A DNA stretch of 64,000 bases from Schaalia sp. 19OD2882 (GCF_018986735.1 NZ_CP065521.1:1984001-2048000), one strand, 5' to 3'; numbered from the stretch's first letter, positions 18,054 to 28,731 are shown. Numbers and translations are program-made. The notes: generated by a model not told the origin, from the sequence alone.

Positions 18054-19673
18054 GTGACGCCAGTCGTACCCGGAGTTCGCCCCCGTTCCCCTCTTTTCCC
18101 GCGCCTCGTCCCCCTCGCGTCGTGCGCTCTCCTGCTTGCCGCATGTTCCTCCGCCCCGGGCGTCGACATGTCGTCCTCCGCGCATCCGGACTCGATGTCG
18201 GCGGTCCCCGTCGCCTCGGACACCGGCCTCGACGCCTCTTGGCAGGCCGAGCACTTCTCGAGCTTCTACAGCCAGGAGATCGCTTGGACGGCCTGTGAAG
18301 GAGTGGAGCTCCCCGAGGGGTACGCGCAGGCGCTCTCCCAGGCCGGGGTCGACGCCAAGAGCGTCAAGTGTGCGACCGTCAAGGCTCCGATGAACTGGGC
18401 CGACCCGACAGATGAGCGGACCGTCGACCTGGCGATCGTCCGCATCCCCTCGACAGGGGATCCGTCCGCGGCCTCCCCCCTCTTCGGCAATCCCGGGGGC
18501 CCGGGTGCCTCCGGGGTCGAGTACACCCTTGGACTGCCTCTGAGCCCGGACTTCTCCGGCATCCTCTCCTCCCATGACCTGTGGGGATTCGACCCCCGAG
18601 GGATCGGGGCGTCGACCCCGCTCTCCTGCAAGTCCGAGTCGGAAGTGCGAGCCGTCCAACTCGCCGAGTGCATCGAGGCGAATCCGATCACCCACTACAT
18701 GGGGACCTCGCAGGTCGCCCGTGACATGGAAATGTTGCGCGCCCTGTCGGGTGCCGAGCGCTTGGACTACCTCGGGTACTCCTACGGGACGATGCTCGGC
18801 GCCACCTACGCCACGCTCTTCCCGGACAAGGCCGGACGGATGATCCTCGACTCCGCCGAGGATGCCCAGTGGGGCTCCCTCGTCCACAGCTTCGACCAGC
18901 AGGTCGCCGTCGGCCGCGCGGCCGCGGCGATGGCCGCCGCTTGCCCCTCTCTGCGCACCTCCGACGGCACTCCTGCCTCGTGCCCCTTCACCGACGAATC
19001 GGGGATCAACAACCTGAAGAAGACCCTCGACTCCGCCCCGCTGAAGGGAAGCGGTGGCGCCGAGTTCAACGGTCAGTCCCTCATCGAGTTCGTCACGAGC
19101 TCCCTCTACGGCTCCCCCGCCGATCGCGCCGAGTCCCTCACCCTGTTGACGCGGGCCACCTCCTCGAACCAGGAGGCCGTCGACGCCCTCATCGCCAAGG
19201 CCGAGGAGTCGAAGGCCGAAGTCGACACCGCCGGCGAGATCGTCGCCTGCCACTCGTTCCCCCGCATGCCCGACATCCAGGCCCTCGTCAGCGACGTCAA
19301 GGAGACGGAGCTGCCGAGCTTCCTCAAGGACGATGCCCAGTCCGCGCAGGACGTCCTCAAGGATTTCGCCGATCTGTCGTGCTCGACACTGCCCGAGTTC
19401 GGCCAAGACATCACGACCTCCTTCGACGCCTCCCGGGTGACGACGCCGATCCTCGTCTTCGGGGTCACCGGCGACCACGCGACCCCCTATCAGTACGCCC
19501 AGTCGCTCACCAAGCAGTTGGGCAACGCCGTCCTCGTGACACTGGAGGACGTCGGCCACGGCGCGTCATTCTCCGGAAAGTCGGCGTGTGCCGACAAGAT
19601 CGCGAGCAAGTACCTCATCGACGGGGTCGTGCCTGATGCGGGCACGACGTGTTCCCCCGGTCCCGCGTCCTGA
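18054..19673 (+). CDS. Exported TAP-type alpha/beta hydrolase (tripeptidyl aminopeptidase-like), lipoprotein
   Basis: A 539-residue serine hydrolase likely to clip peptides outside the cell. The signal peptide ends in a lipobox-like LLLAAC, so it should be lipid-anchored. The alpha/beta fold shows FGNPGGPGASG (oxyanion region), DLWGFDPRGIGAS, the nucleophile in YLGYSYGTMLGA (Ser about 242), the acid in FGVTGDHATP and the His in VGHGASF. A C-terminal TAP domain with conserved cysteines follows. The GTG at 18054 has a near-perfect AAGGAGG. It is a single gene with a terminator after it. The substrate range is unknown. Confidence 0.88.
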   Translation: MTPVVPGVRPRSPLFPRLVPLASCALLLAACSSAPGVDMSSSAHPDSMSAVPVASDTGLDASWQAEHFSSFYSQEIAWTACEGVELPEGYAQALSQAGVDAKSVKCATVKAPMNWADPTDERTVDLAIVRIPSTGDPSAASPLFGNPGGPGASGVEYTLGLPLSPDFSGILSSHDLWGFDPRGIGASTPLSCKSESEVRAVQLAECIEANPITHYMGTSQVARDMEMLRALSGAERLDYLGYSYGTMLGATYATLFPDKAGRMILDSAEDAQWGSLVHSFDQQVAVGRAAAAMAAACPSLRTSDGTPASCPFTDESGINNLKKTLDSAPLKGSGGAEFNGQSLIEFVTSSLYGSPADRAESLTLLTRATSSNQEAVDALIAKAEESKAEVDTAGEIVACHSFPRMPDIQALVSDVKETELPSFLKDDAQSAQDVLKDFADLSCSTLPEFGQDITTSFDASRVTTPILVFGVTGDHATPYQYAQSLTKQLGNAVLVTLEDVGHGASFSGKSACADKIASKYLIDGVVPDAGTTCSPGPAS

Positions 19674-19692
19674 CGGTTCCTCGAACGGACGA

Positions 19693-19719
19693 GAGCCCCC
19701 GCCGCCGAGGCGGGGGCTC
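19693..19719 (+). terminator. Hairpin terminator after the TAP-type hydrolase
   Basis: Arms GAGCCCCCGCC and GGCGGGGGCTC around a five-base loop, 20 bp past the stop. It could also stop transcripts arriving from pgi. Confidence 0.75.
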
Positions 19720-19756
19720 CGCCGCGCCCGCGCCGACCTCGCCCGGCACGACGGCA

Positions 19757-19784
19757 AGGGGCCACCCCCGAAAGGGCGGCCCCT
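19757..19784 (-). terminator. Hairpin terminator after pgi
   Basis: Arms AGGGGCC / GGCCCCT plus an inner CCC/GGG pairing with one mismatch and a six-base loop, 20 bp beyond the pgi stop on its strand. Confidence 0.6.
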
Positions 19785-19804
19785 GCCAAGGATCGGCGCG
19801 ACGA

Positions 19805-21487
19805 TCACACACGGTTCACCCGGTAGTACCCGATGAGCCCCCGGGTCGACGCGTCCAGACGGGCGAGCATCTCCTCGTCCCCCTCGACAGCCGGAAGGAT
19901 CTGCTTGGCCAGGACCTTGCCCAACTCCACTCCCCACTGGTCGAAGCTGTCGATGCCCCACACGGCGCCCTGGACGAAGGTGATGTGCTCGTACAGGGCG
20001 ATGAGCTGACCCAGGACCAACGGGGTCAACTCGGCCGCCATGATCGAGGTGGTCGGACGGTTGCCGGTGAAGACGCGGGCCGGGACGACCGCCTCGGGCG
20101 TGCCCTCCGCACGCACCTCCTCGCTGGTCCTGCCGAAGGCCAAGGCCTTGGTCTGGGCCAAGAAGTTCGACAGCAACATCTCGTGCATGTCGGCCTCGCC
20201 ATCCTTCAGCGGCCACGCCGGCCTGGCGAAGGCGATGAAATCGGCCGGGACCATGCGGGTGCCCTGGTGGATCAGTTGGTAGAAGGCGTGCTGGCCGTTG
20301 GTGCCCGGTTCTCCCCAGAACACCTCGCCCGTCTCGTAGGTGACGGGAGCGCCGTCGCGACGCACGGACTTGCCGTTGGACTCCATGGCGAGCTGCTGAA
20401 GGTAGGCGGGGAAACGGTGCAAGTACTGGCAGTAGGGCAGCACCGCGTGGGTGTCGGCGCCCAGGAAGTTCGAGTACCACACGTTCAGCAGGCCCATGAG
20501 CAGCGGCACGTTGTCAGCCGGAGCGGCCTCGGCGAAGTGGCGGTCCATCGTGTGGAAGCCGTCGAGGAACTCGGCGAAGCCGTCCGGGCCGATGGCGATT
20601 GCCAGGGACAGTCCCACGGCCGAGTCCACCGAGTAGCGCCCGCCCACCCATGACCAGAAGCCGAAGGCGTTGTCCGGATCGATGCCGAAGGCGGCGACCT
20701 TGTCCAGAGCGGTGGACACGGCGACGAAGTGTTTGGAGACGGCGTCCTTCTCGGCGGCATCGTCCCCTGCGGCCAGCAGGCCGCGTTCGCGCAGGGCGCC
20801 CAGGAACCAGTCGCGCACCACCGTGGCGTTGGTGATGGTCTCCTGGGTGGTGAAGGTCTTGGAGGCGACGATGACCAGCGTGGTCTCCGGGTCCAGGTCC
20901 TTCGTGGTCTCCCCCGCGTCCGTGGGGTCGATGTTCGAGATGAAGCGGCACTCCAGGCCCGCCTGCACGTAGGGCTTGAGGGCCTCGTAGGCCATGACGG
21001 GGCCCAGGTCGGAGCCGCCGATACCCACGTTGACGACGGTGCGCACGGGCTTGCCGGAGACGCCCACCCATTCGCCGGAGCGGACCCGGTCGGCGAAGTC
21101 GAAGACGCGGCCCAGGACCTCGTGGACGTCGGCCACGGCGTCCTGTCCGTCAACCTCCAGGTGATCGCCCTCGGGGCGGCGCAGGGCGGTGTGCAGGACC
21201 GCGCGGTCCTCGGTGACATTGATGTGGGCGCCGGCGTACATGGCGTCGCGCAGCTCGGCGACCTTCGTCTGTTCGGCCAGGGCCAGCAGGTCGGCCAGGA
21301 CGCCCTCGTCGACGAGGTTCTTCGACAGGTCCACGTGCAGGTCACCGGCCGTGCGGGTCCACGTGGTGGCGCGGTTCGGGTCGGCGGCGAACCACGCGCG
21401 CAGGTCCGGGTCGAAGAGTTCGGCGCGGGCGTCCAGGGCGTCCCACGCGGGGGTCATCGTCGGGTCGAGGGGGGTCAGGTCACTCAT
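19805..21487 (-). CDS. pgi: Glucose-6-phosphate isomerase
   Basis: Interconverts glucose-6-P and fructose-6-P. The 560-residue protein is of the usual long PGI type and shows [32 protein letters not shown], the catalytic-Glu region [19 protein letters not shown] and the lysine-containing [14 protein letters not shown] 21487 follows AAGGAGACACG. A longer reading to 21598 is low-complexity. The double-domain phosphofructokinase lies just upstream on the same strand after a 115-bp gap, so the two successive glycolytic enzymes may be co-regulated. Confidence 0.98.
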   Translation of the reverse strand: MSDLTPLDPTMTPAWDALDARAELFDPDLRAWFAADPNRATTWTRTAGDLHVDLSKNLVDEGVLADLLALAEQTKVAELRDAMYAGAHINVTEDRAVLHTALRRPEGDHLEVDGQDAVADVHEVLGRVFDFADRVRSGEWVGVSGKPVRTVVNVGIGGSDLGPVMAYEALKPYVQAGLECRFISNIDPTDAGETTKDLDPETTLVIVASKTFTTQETITNATVVRDWFLGALRERGLLAAGDDAAEKDAVSKHFVAVSTALDKVAAFGIDPDNAFGFWSWVGGRYSVDSAVGLSLAIAIGPDGFAEFLDGFHTMDRHFAEAAPADNVPLLMGLLNVWYSNFLGADTHAVLPYCQYLHRFPAYLQQLAMESNGKSVRRDGAPVTYETGEVFWGEPGTNGQHAFYQLIHQGTRMVPADFIAFARPAWPLKDGEADMHEMLLSNFLAQTKALAFGRTSEEVRAEGTPEAVVPARVFTGNRPTTSIMAAELTPLVLGQLIALYEHITFVQGAVWGIDSFDQWGVELGKVLAKQILPAVEGDEEMLARLDASTRGLIGYYRVNRV

Positions 21488-21602
21488 CGTGTCTCCTTCG
21501 GCGGTGCGTGCGTGTGCACGGGTGCGTCGGTCCAAGGGTAGGGGTGGCCGGTGGCGGCCTCGCGGGCCCCTGGTCCGGGGACGAGGGCGGGGCCGCACGC
21601 GT

Positions 21603-23885
21603 TCAGCTGCCGCCGCCCGGCTGGTCGTGGATGGTCACGGGGATGAACTCCGCCTCCGGGTCCTTGAAGGACACGGTGGACAGCACCGGGCGCAGTTCCT
21701 CCCACCACTGGACGAAGGGGCGGTGGTGGGGCACATCGAGGTCCTCGAACATGCGGTCCACCGGGCGCACGGAGTTCTCGCCCTCGACCTGTCCGATGTA
21801 GACGGACCTGGGCTTGCCGGACTCGAACTGGGCGGCGACCTCGTCCAGGGCGTTGGCGGCCAAGCGGGTGGCCAGGAGGCGGTCGAAGGGGCTGGGCGTG
21901 CCACCCTGGAGCAGGTGCCCCACGGAGCTGTGGCGCACGTCGAACAGGCCCCTGCCCTCGGCCTCGAAGGCGGAGGCCAGGAACTCGGAGGTGTAGTGGG
22001 TGTCGTTGTCCTCGTTGACGACGGCCAGGAACAGGCGGCGCCCCTCTTCGAAGGAGGCGCGCATCTTCTTGGCGTCGACGTCGATGCGCTCCAGGGTGAC
22101 GGGTTCCTCGTTGAGGTAGGCGTATTCGGCGCCCGAGGCGATGCCCGACATGAGGGTGAGGTACCCGCAGGTGCGCCCCATGATGCGGGCGACGAAGCAA
22201 CGGCGCGAGGCGGCCGCGGACTCCTTGATGCGATCCAGGGTCCAGATGGCGTTGTTGAGGGCCGTGTCGGCGCCGATGGCCAGTTCCGCGCCGGGCACGT
22301 TGTTGTCGATGGTGGCCGGCACCAGGACGGTCGGGATGCGGAAGGCCGGGTAGCGGCCCTTCTCCGCATCCATGGCGTGGGCGCCCAGGTAGGCGTTCAT
22401 GCCGCCGATGACGATGAGGGCGTCGATGTCATTGCGTTCAATGGCACGCCCGATGGAGTAGTACTCCTCCACCGCGGGGACGGGCCGGCGGGTGCCCAGC
22501 TCCGCGCCACCGCGGAACTCCCAACCCTCCACGTCCGACCAGGACATTTCGCGTACCTTGTTCTCCGACAGGCCGGCCCAGGATCCTTCGACCCCGAGCA
22601 TGGTCCAGCCGCGGGCGATGCCCAGGCGCACTGCCGTGCGTGCGGCGGTGTTCATCCCGGGGGCCAGGCCCCCCACGTGGATGATGGCCACGCGCTTCGT
22701 GCCCTCTGCGGGTCGTTCCATGAGCTGGGGTGGGCGCGAGAGGATCTCGTTGATGCGCACCATTGTCGTGAAGGAGGTGCCCCGGGCGGCCTGGGCGGCC
22801 TCGAAGTCGCCGCGGGCCACGAGGTCCTTGACGGCGCGCGTGTCGGTGACGGCCTTCATCAGGGGGATGCGGGTCAGGCGGTTGCGGCGCACACCGAGGA
22901 TGCACGCCTCCTCCTGGTCCTGGGAGTCGAAGATCTCCTGGACGGCGGCGTATCCCAGCAGGGTCGACATCCACCGGTCGTAGGCCGAGGGCGAGCCGCC
23001 GCGTTGGACGTGGCCGAGGATCGTGATGCGCGCGGTCTCCCCGGTGCGTTCCTTGAGGGCCTGGGCGATGTGCGCGGTGGTGAGGTCGTTGCCCTCGTGG
23101 TCGGTGGCGCCTTCGGCGACGAGGATGATCGACTCGCGGCGCCCGGCCTTGCGGCCGAGTTGGAGGCGCTCGGTCATCTCGTCCTCCCAGCCGGGGCGGG
23201 CCGGGTCCTCGGGGGTGAAGACGTGGTCTGCGCCGCCGGCCACGGCCGCCATGAGCGGCAGGTAGCCGCAGTGGCGTCCCATGACCTCGACGATGAAGGT
23301 CCGCTGGTGCGAGGCCGCCGTGGAGGAGATCTGGTCGATGGCGTCGATGATGCGGTGCAGGGCCGTGTCGGCGCCGATGGTCATGTCCGTGCCGACGAGG
23401 TCGTTGTCGATGGACCCGACCAGGCCCACGACCACCAGCCGCGGGTGGGCGGCCGCCCGTTCCTCGTCGATGACGCCCTCGGCGACCAGTTCGGCGACGT
23501 GCTGGGGCCATTCCTCACGGAATTCGTTGGTGCCGGACAGGGAGCCGTCCCCGCCGATGACGACCAGCCGGTCGATGTCGTGTTCCAGCAGGTGGCGTGC
23601 CGCCTGGTGGCGGCCCGAGTACTCGCGGAACTCGTCGCAGCGGGCGGTGCCGATGAGGGTGCCCCCGGCGTGGAGGATGTTCGAGGCCGAGGCCCAGTCC
23701 ATCGGGCGGATCGCGGAACCGCCGGCCACGGCGCCCGACCATCCTTCGTAGATGGCGTACGGCTGGGCGCCGTGGGCCAGCGCCGTGCGGATGACGGCCC
23801 GCACCGCCGCATTCATTCCCTGGGCATCACCGCCGGAGGTGAGGACACCGATGCGCACACCGGTACCGGGCGCGGACTGTTCCAT
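21603..23885 (-). CDS. Tandem-duplicated (two-domain) 6-phosphofructokinase
   Basis: A 760-residue protein made of two fused PFK domains, laid out like eukaryotic PFK rather than the ~320-residue bacterial PfkA. The N-half keeps catalytic elements: [36 protein letters not shown] and [10 protein letters not shown]. The glycines in GGDG and VGSIDND are those of ATP-dependent rather than PPi-dependent enzymes. The C-half has altered counterparts ([31 protein letters not shown]), so it is probably regulatory. ATG 23885 has GGAGCG upstream. The effector specificity of the C-half cannot be read. Confidence 0.93.
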   Translation of the reverse strand: MEQSAPGTGVRIGVLTSGGDAQGMNAAVRAVIRTALAHGAQPYAIYEGWSGAVAGGSAIRPMDWASASNILHAGGTLIGTARCDEFREYSGRHQAARHLLEHDIDRLVVIGGDGSLSGTNEFREEWPQHVAELVAEGVIDEERAAAHPRLVVVGLVGSIDNDLVGTDMTIGADTALHRIIDAIDQISSTAASHQRTFIVEVMGRHCGYLPLMAAVAGGADHVFTPEDPARPGWEDEMTERLQLGRKAGRRESIILVAEGATDHEGNDLTTAHIAQALKERTGETARITILGHVQRGGSPSAYDRWMSTLLGYAAVQEIFDSQDQEEACILGVRRNRLTRIPLMKAVTDTRAVKDLVARGDFEAAQAARGTSFTTMVRINEILSRPPQLMERPAEGTKRVAIIHVGGLAPGMNTAARTAVRLGIARGWTMLGVEGSWAGLSENKVREMSWSDVEGWEFRGGAELGTRRPVPAVEEYYSIGRAIERNDIDALIVIGGMNAYLGAHAMDAEKGRYPAFRIPTVLVPATIDNNVPGAELAIGADTALNNAIWTLDRIKESAAASRRCFVARIMGRTCGYLTLMSGIASGAEYAYLNEEPVTLERIDVDAKKMRASFEEGRRLFLAVVNEDNDTHYTSEFLASAFEAEGRGLFDVRHSSVGHLLQGGTPSPFDRLLATRLAANALDEVAAQFESGKPRSVYIGQVEGENSVRPVDRMFEDLDVPHHRPFVQWWEELRPVLSTVSFKDPEAEFIPVTIHDQPGGGS

Positions 23886-23984
23886 GGCGAGCGCTCCAAT
23901 CGTCGTCGGCGCCGACGCCTCGTCGGCCCCTCAAGTCTATGGCCCCTGCCCTGACCTGACCATGCCCTGGGAGCGGGACCGGGA

Positions 23985-25322
23985 TCAGTGTTCGCCCGCT
24001 GGCCGTCCCCCGCCGTTGGCGGCCGCCGAAGCGGCAAGCTCCTCCGGGCTGACCACGCCGGCCACGGAGACCCTGTCCAGGTAGGCCATGCCGTCGAAGG
24101 AGAGTTCCCGGGCGTTCTGCGGGTCTCCCTCGTCCCCGAGGCGCCCACCCGAAAGCTTGTCGACCACCAGGGCGATCGCCCCGTCGCCGGTGACATTCGT
24201 GGCGGTGCCGAAGGCGTCCAGGGCGATGTAGGTGGCGATCATCAGGCCCACCGCCGCCTCGTCGAAGCCCAGCATCGACGTGAGGATGCCGGTGGCTGCG
24301 GCAATGGCGCCACCGGGAACGCCGGGGGCGGCCACCATGGTGATGCCGAGCATGAAGATGAAGCCCACCCACTGCCACAGGCTCACCTGGATGCCTTGGG
24401 TGAAGACGATGGCGAAGGCGAAGGCGAAGATCTTCGAGGCCGATCCTGCCAGGTGGATGGTGGCGCACAGGGGGATGGTGAAGTTCGCGACCGGCTCGGA
24501 GACCCCCATGTTGCGCGCCGAGCGCAGGGTCACGGGGATGGTGGCCGCGGAGGAGGAGGTGCCCAGCGCCGTGAAGTAGGCGGGCAGCATCTTCACGATC
24601 GAGGTCAGGGGGTTCTTTCGGGCGATGGTGCCGGCAACCGTGTACTGGGTGCCCAGGATGACGACCTCCAGCAGCATCACCACCACGACCACCGACAGCA
24701 GGGTGAGGATGATCGACCCGGCCTCGCCGGTGTAGGTGAGGTTGAGGAAGATGCCGAAGATGTGCAGCGGAAGCAGCGGGATGATGATCTTGTCGATGAG
24801 TTTGGAGATGATCGCGCGGAACTCGATGAATCCCTTGCGCAGGACCCCTCGCGGGATCATCGACAAGCCGATGCCGACGACGAAGGAGAGCAGAAGCGCG
24901 GTCATGACGCCGGTGACCGGCGGTATCTCCACCGTGAAGTAGGTCTCCAGGGCCGCGCCCGGCTTCTTGACGTCGGCCAGTCGACCGCCGAGCAGGGTGG
25001 GGAAGGTCAGGGCGCACACGAGCCAGGTGACGAAGCCGGCGACCAGGGTCGAGCCGTAGGCGATGGCTGCGGTGATGCCCAGCCACTTGCCGGCCCCCTT
25101 GCCAAGGTCCGCAATGGCCGGGGTCACCAGGCCGATGATGATGAGGGGGATCGAGAAGGACAGGAACTGGCTGAACAGGGCGGAGAAGGTGGCGAAGACG
25201 CGCCCGAGCTCCACGGGGACCAGGTGGGCCTCGCCGATCCTGATGGATCCGAGGGCCACGGCCAGGATGATCGCGACGATCACCCACACCAGGATCCCGC
25301 TCTTGGTCAGGAAGTTGCGCAT
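23985..25322 (-). CDS. Dicarboxylate/amino acid:cation symporter (DAACS family)
   Basis: A 445-residue transporter of the GltP/SstT/DctA family with eight membrane helices and re-entrant loops. The serine-rich loop reads FTALGTSSSAATIPVT, followed by PLCATIHLAGSA (equivalent of the N-M-D-G helix region), GVPGGAIAAATGIL and DAFGTATNVTGDGAIALVV, which carries the cation/substrate-binding Asp. It imports a dicarboxylate or acidic/neutral amino acid with Na+ or H+. The ATG at 25322 has GGAGACC. A GTG at 25343 is possible. It lies 115 bp after icd on the same strand. Confidence 0.92.
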   Translation of the reverse strand: MRNFLTKSGILVWVIVAIILAVALGSIRIGEAHLVPVELGRVFATFSALFSQFLSFSIPLIIIGLVTPAIADLGKGAGKWLGITAAIAYGSTLVAGFVTWLVCALTFPTLLGGRLADVKKPGAALETYFTVEIPPVTGVMTALLLSFVVGIGLSMIPRGVLRKGFIEFRAIISKLIDKIIIPLLPLHIFGIFLNLTYTGEAGSIILTLLSVVVVVMLLEVVILGTQYTVAGTIARKNPLTSIVKMLPAYFTALGTSSSAATIPVTLRSARNMGVSEPVANFTIPLCATIHLAGSASKIFAFAFAIVFTQGIQVSLWQWVGFIFMLGITMVAAPGVPGGAIAAATGILTSMLGFDEAAVGLMIATYIALDAFGTATNVTGDGAIALVVDKLSGGRLGDEGDPQNARELSFDGMAYLDRVSVAGVVSPEELAASAAANGGGRPAGEH

Positions 25323-25437
25323 GGGGAGGTCTCCATCTCTCACGAAGCGTTGAAGGATGGGTCAAGAATGCACTTCGTCCCTGTCCCACCCGACGCACTC
25401 CCACATGTCGGGACGCCTCGGGCAGCGGGCGCAGTCC

Positions 25438-26655
25438 TCAGGCCAGGCGCCGGGCGAGGTTCTCGTCCAGGGCCGCCAGGAACTCCTCGGTGGTCAGCCA
25501 CGGGGTCTCCGGCGAGACGAGCATCGCCAGGTCCTTCGTCATGCGCCCGCCCTCGACGGTGTCGACGACGACCTTTTCCAGGGTCTCGGCGAATCCGATG
25601 ACCTCGGGGGTGGCGTCCAGGGTGCCGCGGTGGGCAAGGCCCCGGGTCCAGGCGTAGATGGAGGCGATGGGGTTGGTCGAGGTCGGCTTTCCGGCCTGGT
25701 GCTGGCGGTAGTGGCGGGTGACGGTGCCGTGGGCGGCCTCGGCCTCCATGGTGCGCCCGTCGGGGGTGACCAGGACAGAGGTCATCAGGCCCAAGGAGCC
25801 GAAGCCCTGGGCGACGGTGTCGGACTGGACGTCGCCGTCGTAGTTCTTGCACGCCCACACGTACCCGCCCTCCCACTTCAGGGCGGAGGCCACCATGTCG
25901 TCGATGAGGCGGTGTTCGTAGGTCAGGCCCGCAGCTTCGAAGGCGGCGCGGAACTCGGTGTCGAAGACCTCCTGGAAGATGTCCTTGAAGGCGCCGTCGT
26001 AGGCCTTGAGGATCGTGTTCTTCGTCGACAGGTACACGGGGTAGCCGCGTTTGAGCCCGTAGGCGAAGGAGGCGCGTGCGAAGTCGGCGATGGACTCGTT
26101 GAAGTTGTACATGCCCATGGTCACGCCGCCGCCCTCGGGGATGCGCACGACCTCGTGCACGATGGGCTCGGAGCCGTCCTCGGGGGTGAAGGTCAGGGTG
26201 ACGGTTCCGGCGCCGGGGACCTTGAAGTCGGTGGCGCGGTACTGGTCGCCGAAGGCGTGGCGGCCCACGACGAGGGGCTTTGTCCATCCGGGCACCAGAC
26301 GCGGGACGTTGGCCATGATGATGGGCTCGCGGAAGACGACTCCGCCCAGGATGTTGCGGATGGTCCCGTTGGGGCTCTTCCACATCCTCTTCAGGCCGAA
26401 TTCCTCCACGCGGGCCTCGTCGGGAGTGATGGTGGCGCACTTGATGCCGACCCCGTGTTCCTTGATGGCGTGGGCGGCGTCGACGGTCACCTGGTCCTCA
26501 GTGGCGTCACGATTGTGGATCGACAGGTCGTAGTATCGCAGGTCGATGTCCAGGTAGGGGAAGATCAGGCGATCCTTGATGAACTGCCAGATGATCCGGG
26601 TCATCTCGTCGCCGTCGAGATCGACGACCGGGCCTGCGACCTTGATTTTCGACAT
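25438..26655 (-). CDS. icd: NADP-dependent isocitrate dehydrogenase (homodimeric type)
   Basis: Oxidative decarboxylation of isocitrate to 2-oxoglutarate. The 405-residue protein belongs to the short eukaryotic-like subfamily [16 protein letters not shown] at the N-terminus, [13 protein letters not shown] (phosphate/isocitrate loop), [17 protein letters not shown] (catalytic lysine region) and [23 protein letters not shown] 26655 follows AAGGAGCCCAC. It is followed by the symporter and preceded by the DUF3017 gene. It provides 2-oxoglutarate and NADPH. Confidence 0.97.
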   Translation of the reverse strand: MSKIKVAGPVVDLDGDEMTRIIWQFIKDRLIFPYLDIDLRYYDLSIHNRDATEDQVTVDAAHAIKEHGVGIKCATITPDEARVEEFGLKRMWKSPNGTIRNILGGVVFREPIIMANVPRLVPGWTKPLVVGRHAFGDQYRATDFKVPGAGTVTLTFTPEDGSEPIVHEVVRIPEGGGVTMGMYNFNESIADFARASFAYGLKRGYPVYLSTKNTILKAYDGAFKDIFQEVFDTEFRAAFEAAGLTYEHRLIDDMVASALKWEGGYVWACKNYDGDVQSDTVAQGFGSLGLMTSVLVTPDGRTMEAEAAHGTVTRHYRQHQAGKPTSTNPIASIYAWTRGLAHRGTLDATPEVIGFAETLEKVVVDTVEGGRMTKDLAMLVSPETPWLTTEEFLAALDENLARRLA

Positions 26656-26748
26656 GTGGGCTCCTTCGTCACGCACCTGCGGGTGTCCCTCCCACGCAAG
26701 ATTACTCGATGTCGAGATACCCGTCCGACTGTCGGCCCCTCGGCCGAC

Positions 26749-27042
26749 TCAGCCCTGCCCCATTGCGGCGGTCCACGGTGAGAACACGAGGATCCCTGCG
26801 GCCAGCGACAGGTACAGGGCGACGTCGCCGACCCTGTGACGCGAGGCGAACCAGGGCCTGGACGGCCACACCGCCCGCAGCACCCCCATGACCCCCAGCA
26901 GGGCCGACAGGAGCAGGACCGCCCGGTGCGGGTGGTTGGTCAGCGTCAGGACCGCGACCGTGAACACCCCCAGGGCGACGAAGACCACACTGCCCGTCGT
27001 CAACCACACCCCGAGGCGCCGCCTCGTCACACCCTTCTTCAC
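26749..27042 (-). CDS. DUF3017-family small membrane protein
   Basis: A 97-residue protein with three membrane helices (about 13-33, 40-58 and 76-92). It matches the DUF3017 pattern in LLLSALLGVMGVLRAVWPSR followed by a short basic loop (ASRHRVGD). Function is unknown. In many actinomycetes this gene sits by folD or mdh, while here it stands between icd and pta. GTG 27042 is chosen because it precedes the basic KKGVTRRR start. GTG 27030 is an alternative. Confidence 0.7.
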   Translation of the reverse strand: MKKGVTRRRLGVWLTTGSVVFVALGVFTVAVLTLTNHPHRAVLLLSALLGVMGVLRAVWPSRPWFASRHRVGDVALYLSLAAGILVFSPWTAAMGQG

Positions 27043-27111
27043 CCGCCCCACAGTAGTTGCCGTCACGGGCAAGGTCACACCCGGTCCAGACCCGGCGCCG
27101 CGCAGCGGGTC

Positions 27112-27117
27112 TACGAT
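27112..27117 (+). promoter_or_regulatory. Candidate -10 element for pta
   Basis: TACGAT 60 bp before the GTG, without a convincing -35. It resembles the TACGCT elements before fumA and mdh. Confidence 0.35.
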
Positions 27118-27176
27118 TGACGCTGGCCTTGCGCCGACCTCGCAAGGTCGCCCGTTGAACGCCCGAAGGAGCATCC

Positions 27177-28676
27177 GTGACTTCCCGAATCCTCGTCATC
27201 TCCACCGAGGCCTCCGCCGCAGCCCTGGTCAACGACGACCTCGCCGCCCTCCTCGCCGCGCGCGGTCCCCTGGCCCGTGTCGACGCCCTCGTCGGCACTG
27301 ACGCCCGCGCGGCCGCCACCCGGACCGAGTCCGCCCTGGTCGACGCCGTTGCCGCCGTCCGCGCACTTGAGGGCGAAACCGTCCTCGTCGACGGGGTCGT
27401 CGACACGCCCGTGCGCTCCTTCGACTCCTTGGGCTGGAATCTCGACCTGGCCGCCTCGACGAATGCGAAGGTCGTCCTGGCCGTGGAGACGGAAGGTCTG
27501 CCCGCCGAACTCGTCGCCGCTGAGATCGCCTCGGCCCGTGCACGCGCCGCCGCCCACCACGCGCAGATCGTCGCAGTGGCGCTGCCGGCCCCCGCCGCCG
27601 CCGAAGTGAACCCAGAGGGCGTGATCGTCCTGCCGCTGCCCCTCGGAGAGGACGCCCTGGCCGCTCTCGACACCGCCCCCGCACCCGACGCCGTCACTCC
27701 CCTGGCCTTCCAGGCCGATCTCATCGACCGGGCCCGCGCCGACAGGAAGCGGATCGTCCTGCCCGAACCCGAGGACGACCGCGTCCTGACCGCCGCCGCC
27801 GAAGTCCTCCGGCGCGGCATCGCCGACGTGATCCTCGTCGGTGACGAGACCGCCGTGCGCGCCCGCGCCGACGAACTGGGCCTGGACGTGTCCGCCGCCC
27901 GCGTGGTCAGCGTGGAGGACCCGGAGTTGTCCGAGAAGTACGCGGTGGAGTTCGCCCGCCTGCGGGCCAAGAAGGGTGTCACCGTCGAGCAGGCTCGCGA
28001 GAAGGTCAAGGACGTGTCCTACTTCGGCACGATGATGGTGCACATGGGTGACGCCGACGGCATGGTCTCCGGCGCCGCACACACCACCGCCCACACCATC
28101 GTCCCCAGCTTCCAGATCATCAAGACGGCCCCCGGCGTCTCGATCGTGTCCTCCGTGTTCCTCATGCTCATGGCCGACCGCGTGTGGGCCTTCGGCGACT
28201 GCGCCGTCAACCCCAACCCCACTCCCGAGCAACTGGCCGACATCGCGATCTCCTCGGCTGCCACCGCCCGCCGATTCGGCATCGACCCGAAGGTCGCCAT
28301 GCTGTCCTACTCGACGGGCACCTCGGGTTCCGGCCCGGACGTGGACGCCGTGGTCGAGGCCACCCGCATCGCCCGCGAGAAGGACCCGGAGCTGGCCATC
28401 GAAGGCCCGATCCAGTTCGACGCCTCCGTGGACCGGGCCGTCGCCTCGAAAAAGCTGCCGGACTCGCCGGTGGCGGGGCACGCCAACGTCTTCGTCTTCC
28501 CCTCGCTCAATGCGGGCAACATCGGTTACAAGGCGGTGCAGCGTTCCTCCGGCGCCGTGGCCGTCGGCCCGGTGCTGCAGGGCCTGAACAAGCCGGTCAA
28601 TGACCTCTCCCGCGGCGCCCTGGTCCAAGACATCGTCAACACCGTCGCCTTGACCGCCGTCCAGGCCCAGGGCTGA
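27177..28676 (+). CDS. pta: Phosphate acetyltransferase
   Basis: Forms acetyl phosphate from acetyl-CoA and phosphate. The 499-residue product joins a shortened N-terminal region (~1-175, starting ILVISTEASAAALV) to the complete PTA_PTB domain, with RIVLPEPEDDRVLTAA, DGMVSGAAHTTAHTI, LSYSTGTSGSG and VFVFPSLNAGNIGYK. The DRTGG-containing N-domain of E. coli-type Pta (~700 residues) is mostly absent. The GTG at 27177 has GAAGGAG. It forms an operon with ackA, 55 bp downstream, and the gap contains a C16 tract. Confidence 0.96.
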   Translation: MTSRILVISTEASAAALVNDDLAALLAARGPLARVDALVGTDARAAATRTESALVDAVAAVRALEGETVLVDGVVDTPVRSFDSLGWNLDLAASTNAKVVLAVETEGLPAELVAAEIASARARAAAHHAQIVAVALPAPAAAEVNPEGVIVLPLPLGEDALAALDTAPAPDAVTPLAFQADLIDRARADRKRIVLPEPEDDRVLTAAAEVLRRGIADVILVGDETAVRARADELGLDVSAARVVSVEDPELSEKYAVEFARLRAKKGVTVEQAREKVKDVSYFGTMMVHMGDADGMVSGAAHTTAHTIVPSFQIIKTAPGVSIVSSVFLMLMADRVWAFGDCAVNPNPTPEQLADIAISSAATARRFGIDPKVAMLSYSTGTSGSGPDVDAVVEATRIAREKDPELAIEGPIQFDASVDRAVASKKLPDSPVAGHANVFVFPSLNAGNIGYKAVQRSSGAVAVGPVLQGLNKPVNDLSRGALVQDIVNTVALTAVQAQG

Positions 28677-28687
28677 CCCCGTCCCCT

Positions 28688-28703
28688 CCCCCCCCCCCCC
28701 CCC
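28688..28703 (+). repeat. Homopolymeric C16 tract between pta and ackA
   Basis: Sixteen consecutive C residues, preceded by CCCCT, 11 bp after the pta stop and 28 bp before the ackA GTG. It is intergenic, so a length change would not shift a reading frame. It could alter leader RNA structure or polymerase passage into ackA. Runs of this length are prone to slippage, and also to sequencing error. Confidence 0.9.
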
Positions 28704-28731
28704 GATCTGACCACATCCGAAAGGCCGTCCC

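Noticed and set aside
21189..23954. 921-codon plus-strand open frame opposite pgi and pfk
   Set aside because: It spans two well-supported metabolic genes in antisense and encodes no recognisable domain.
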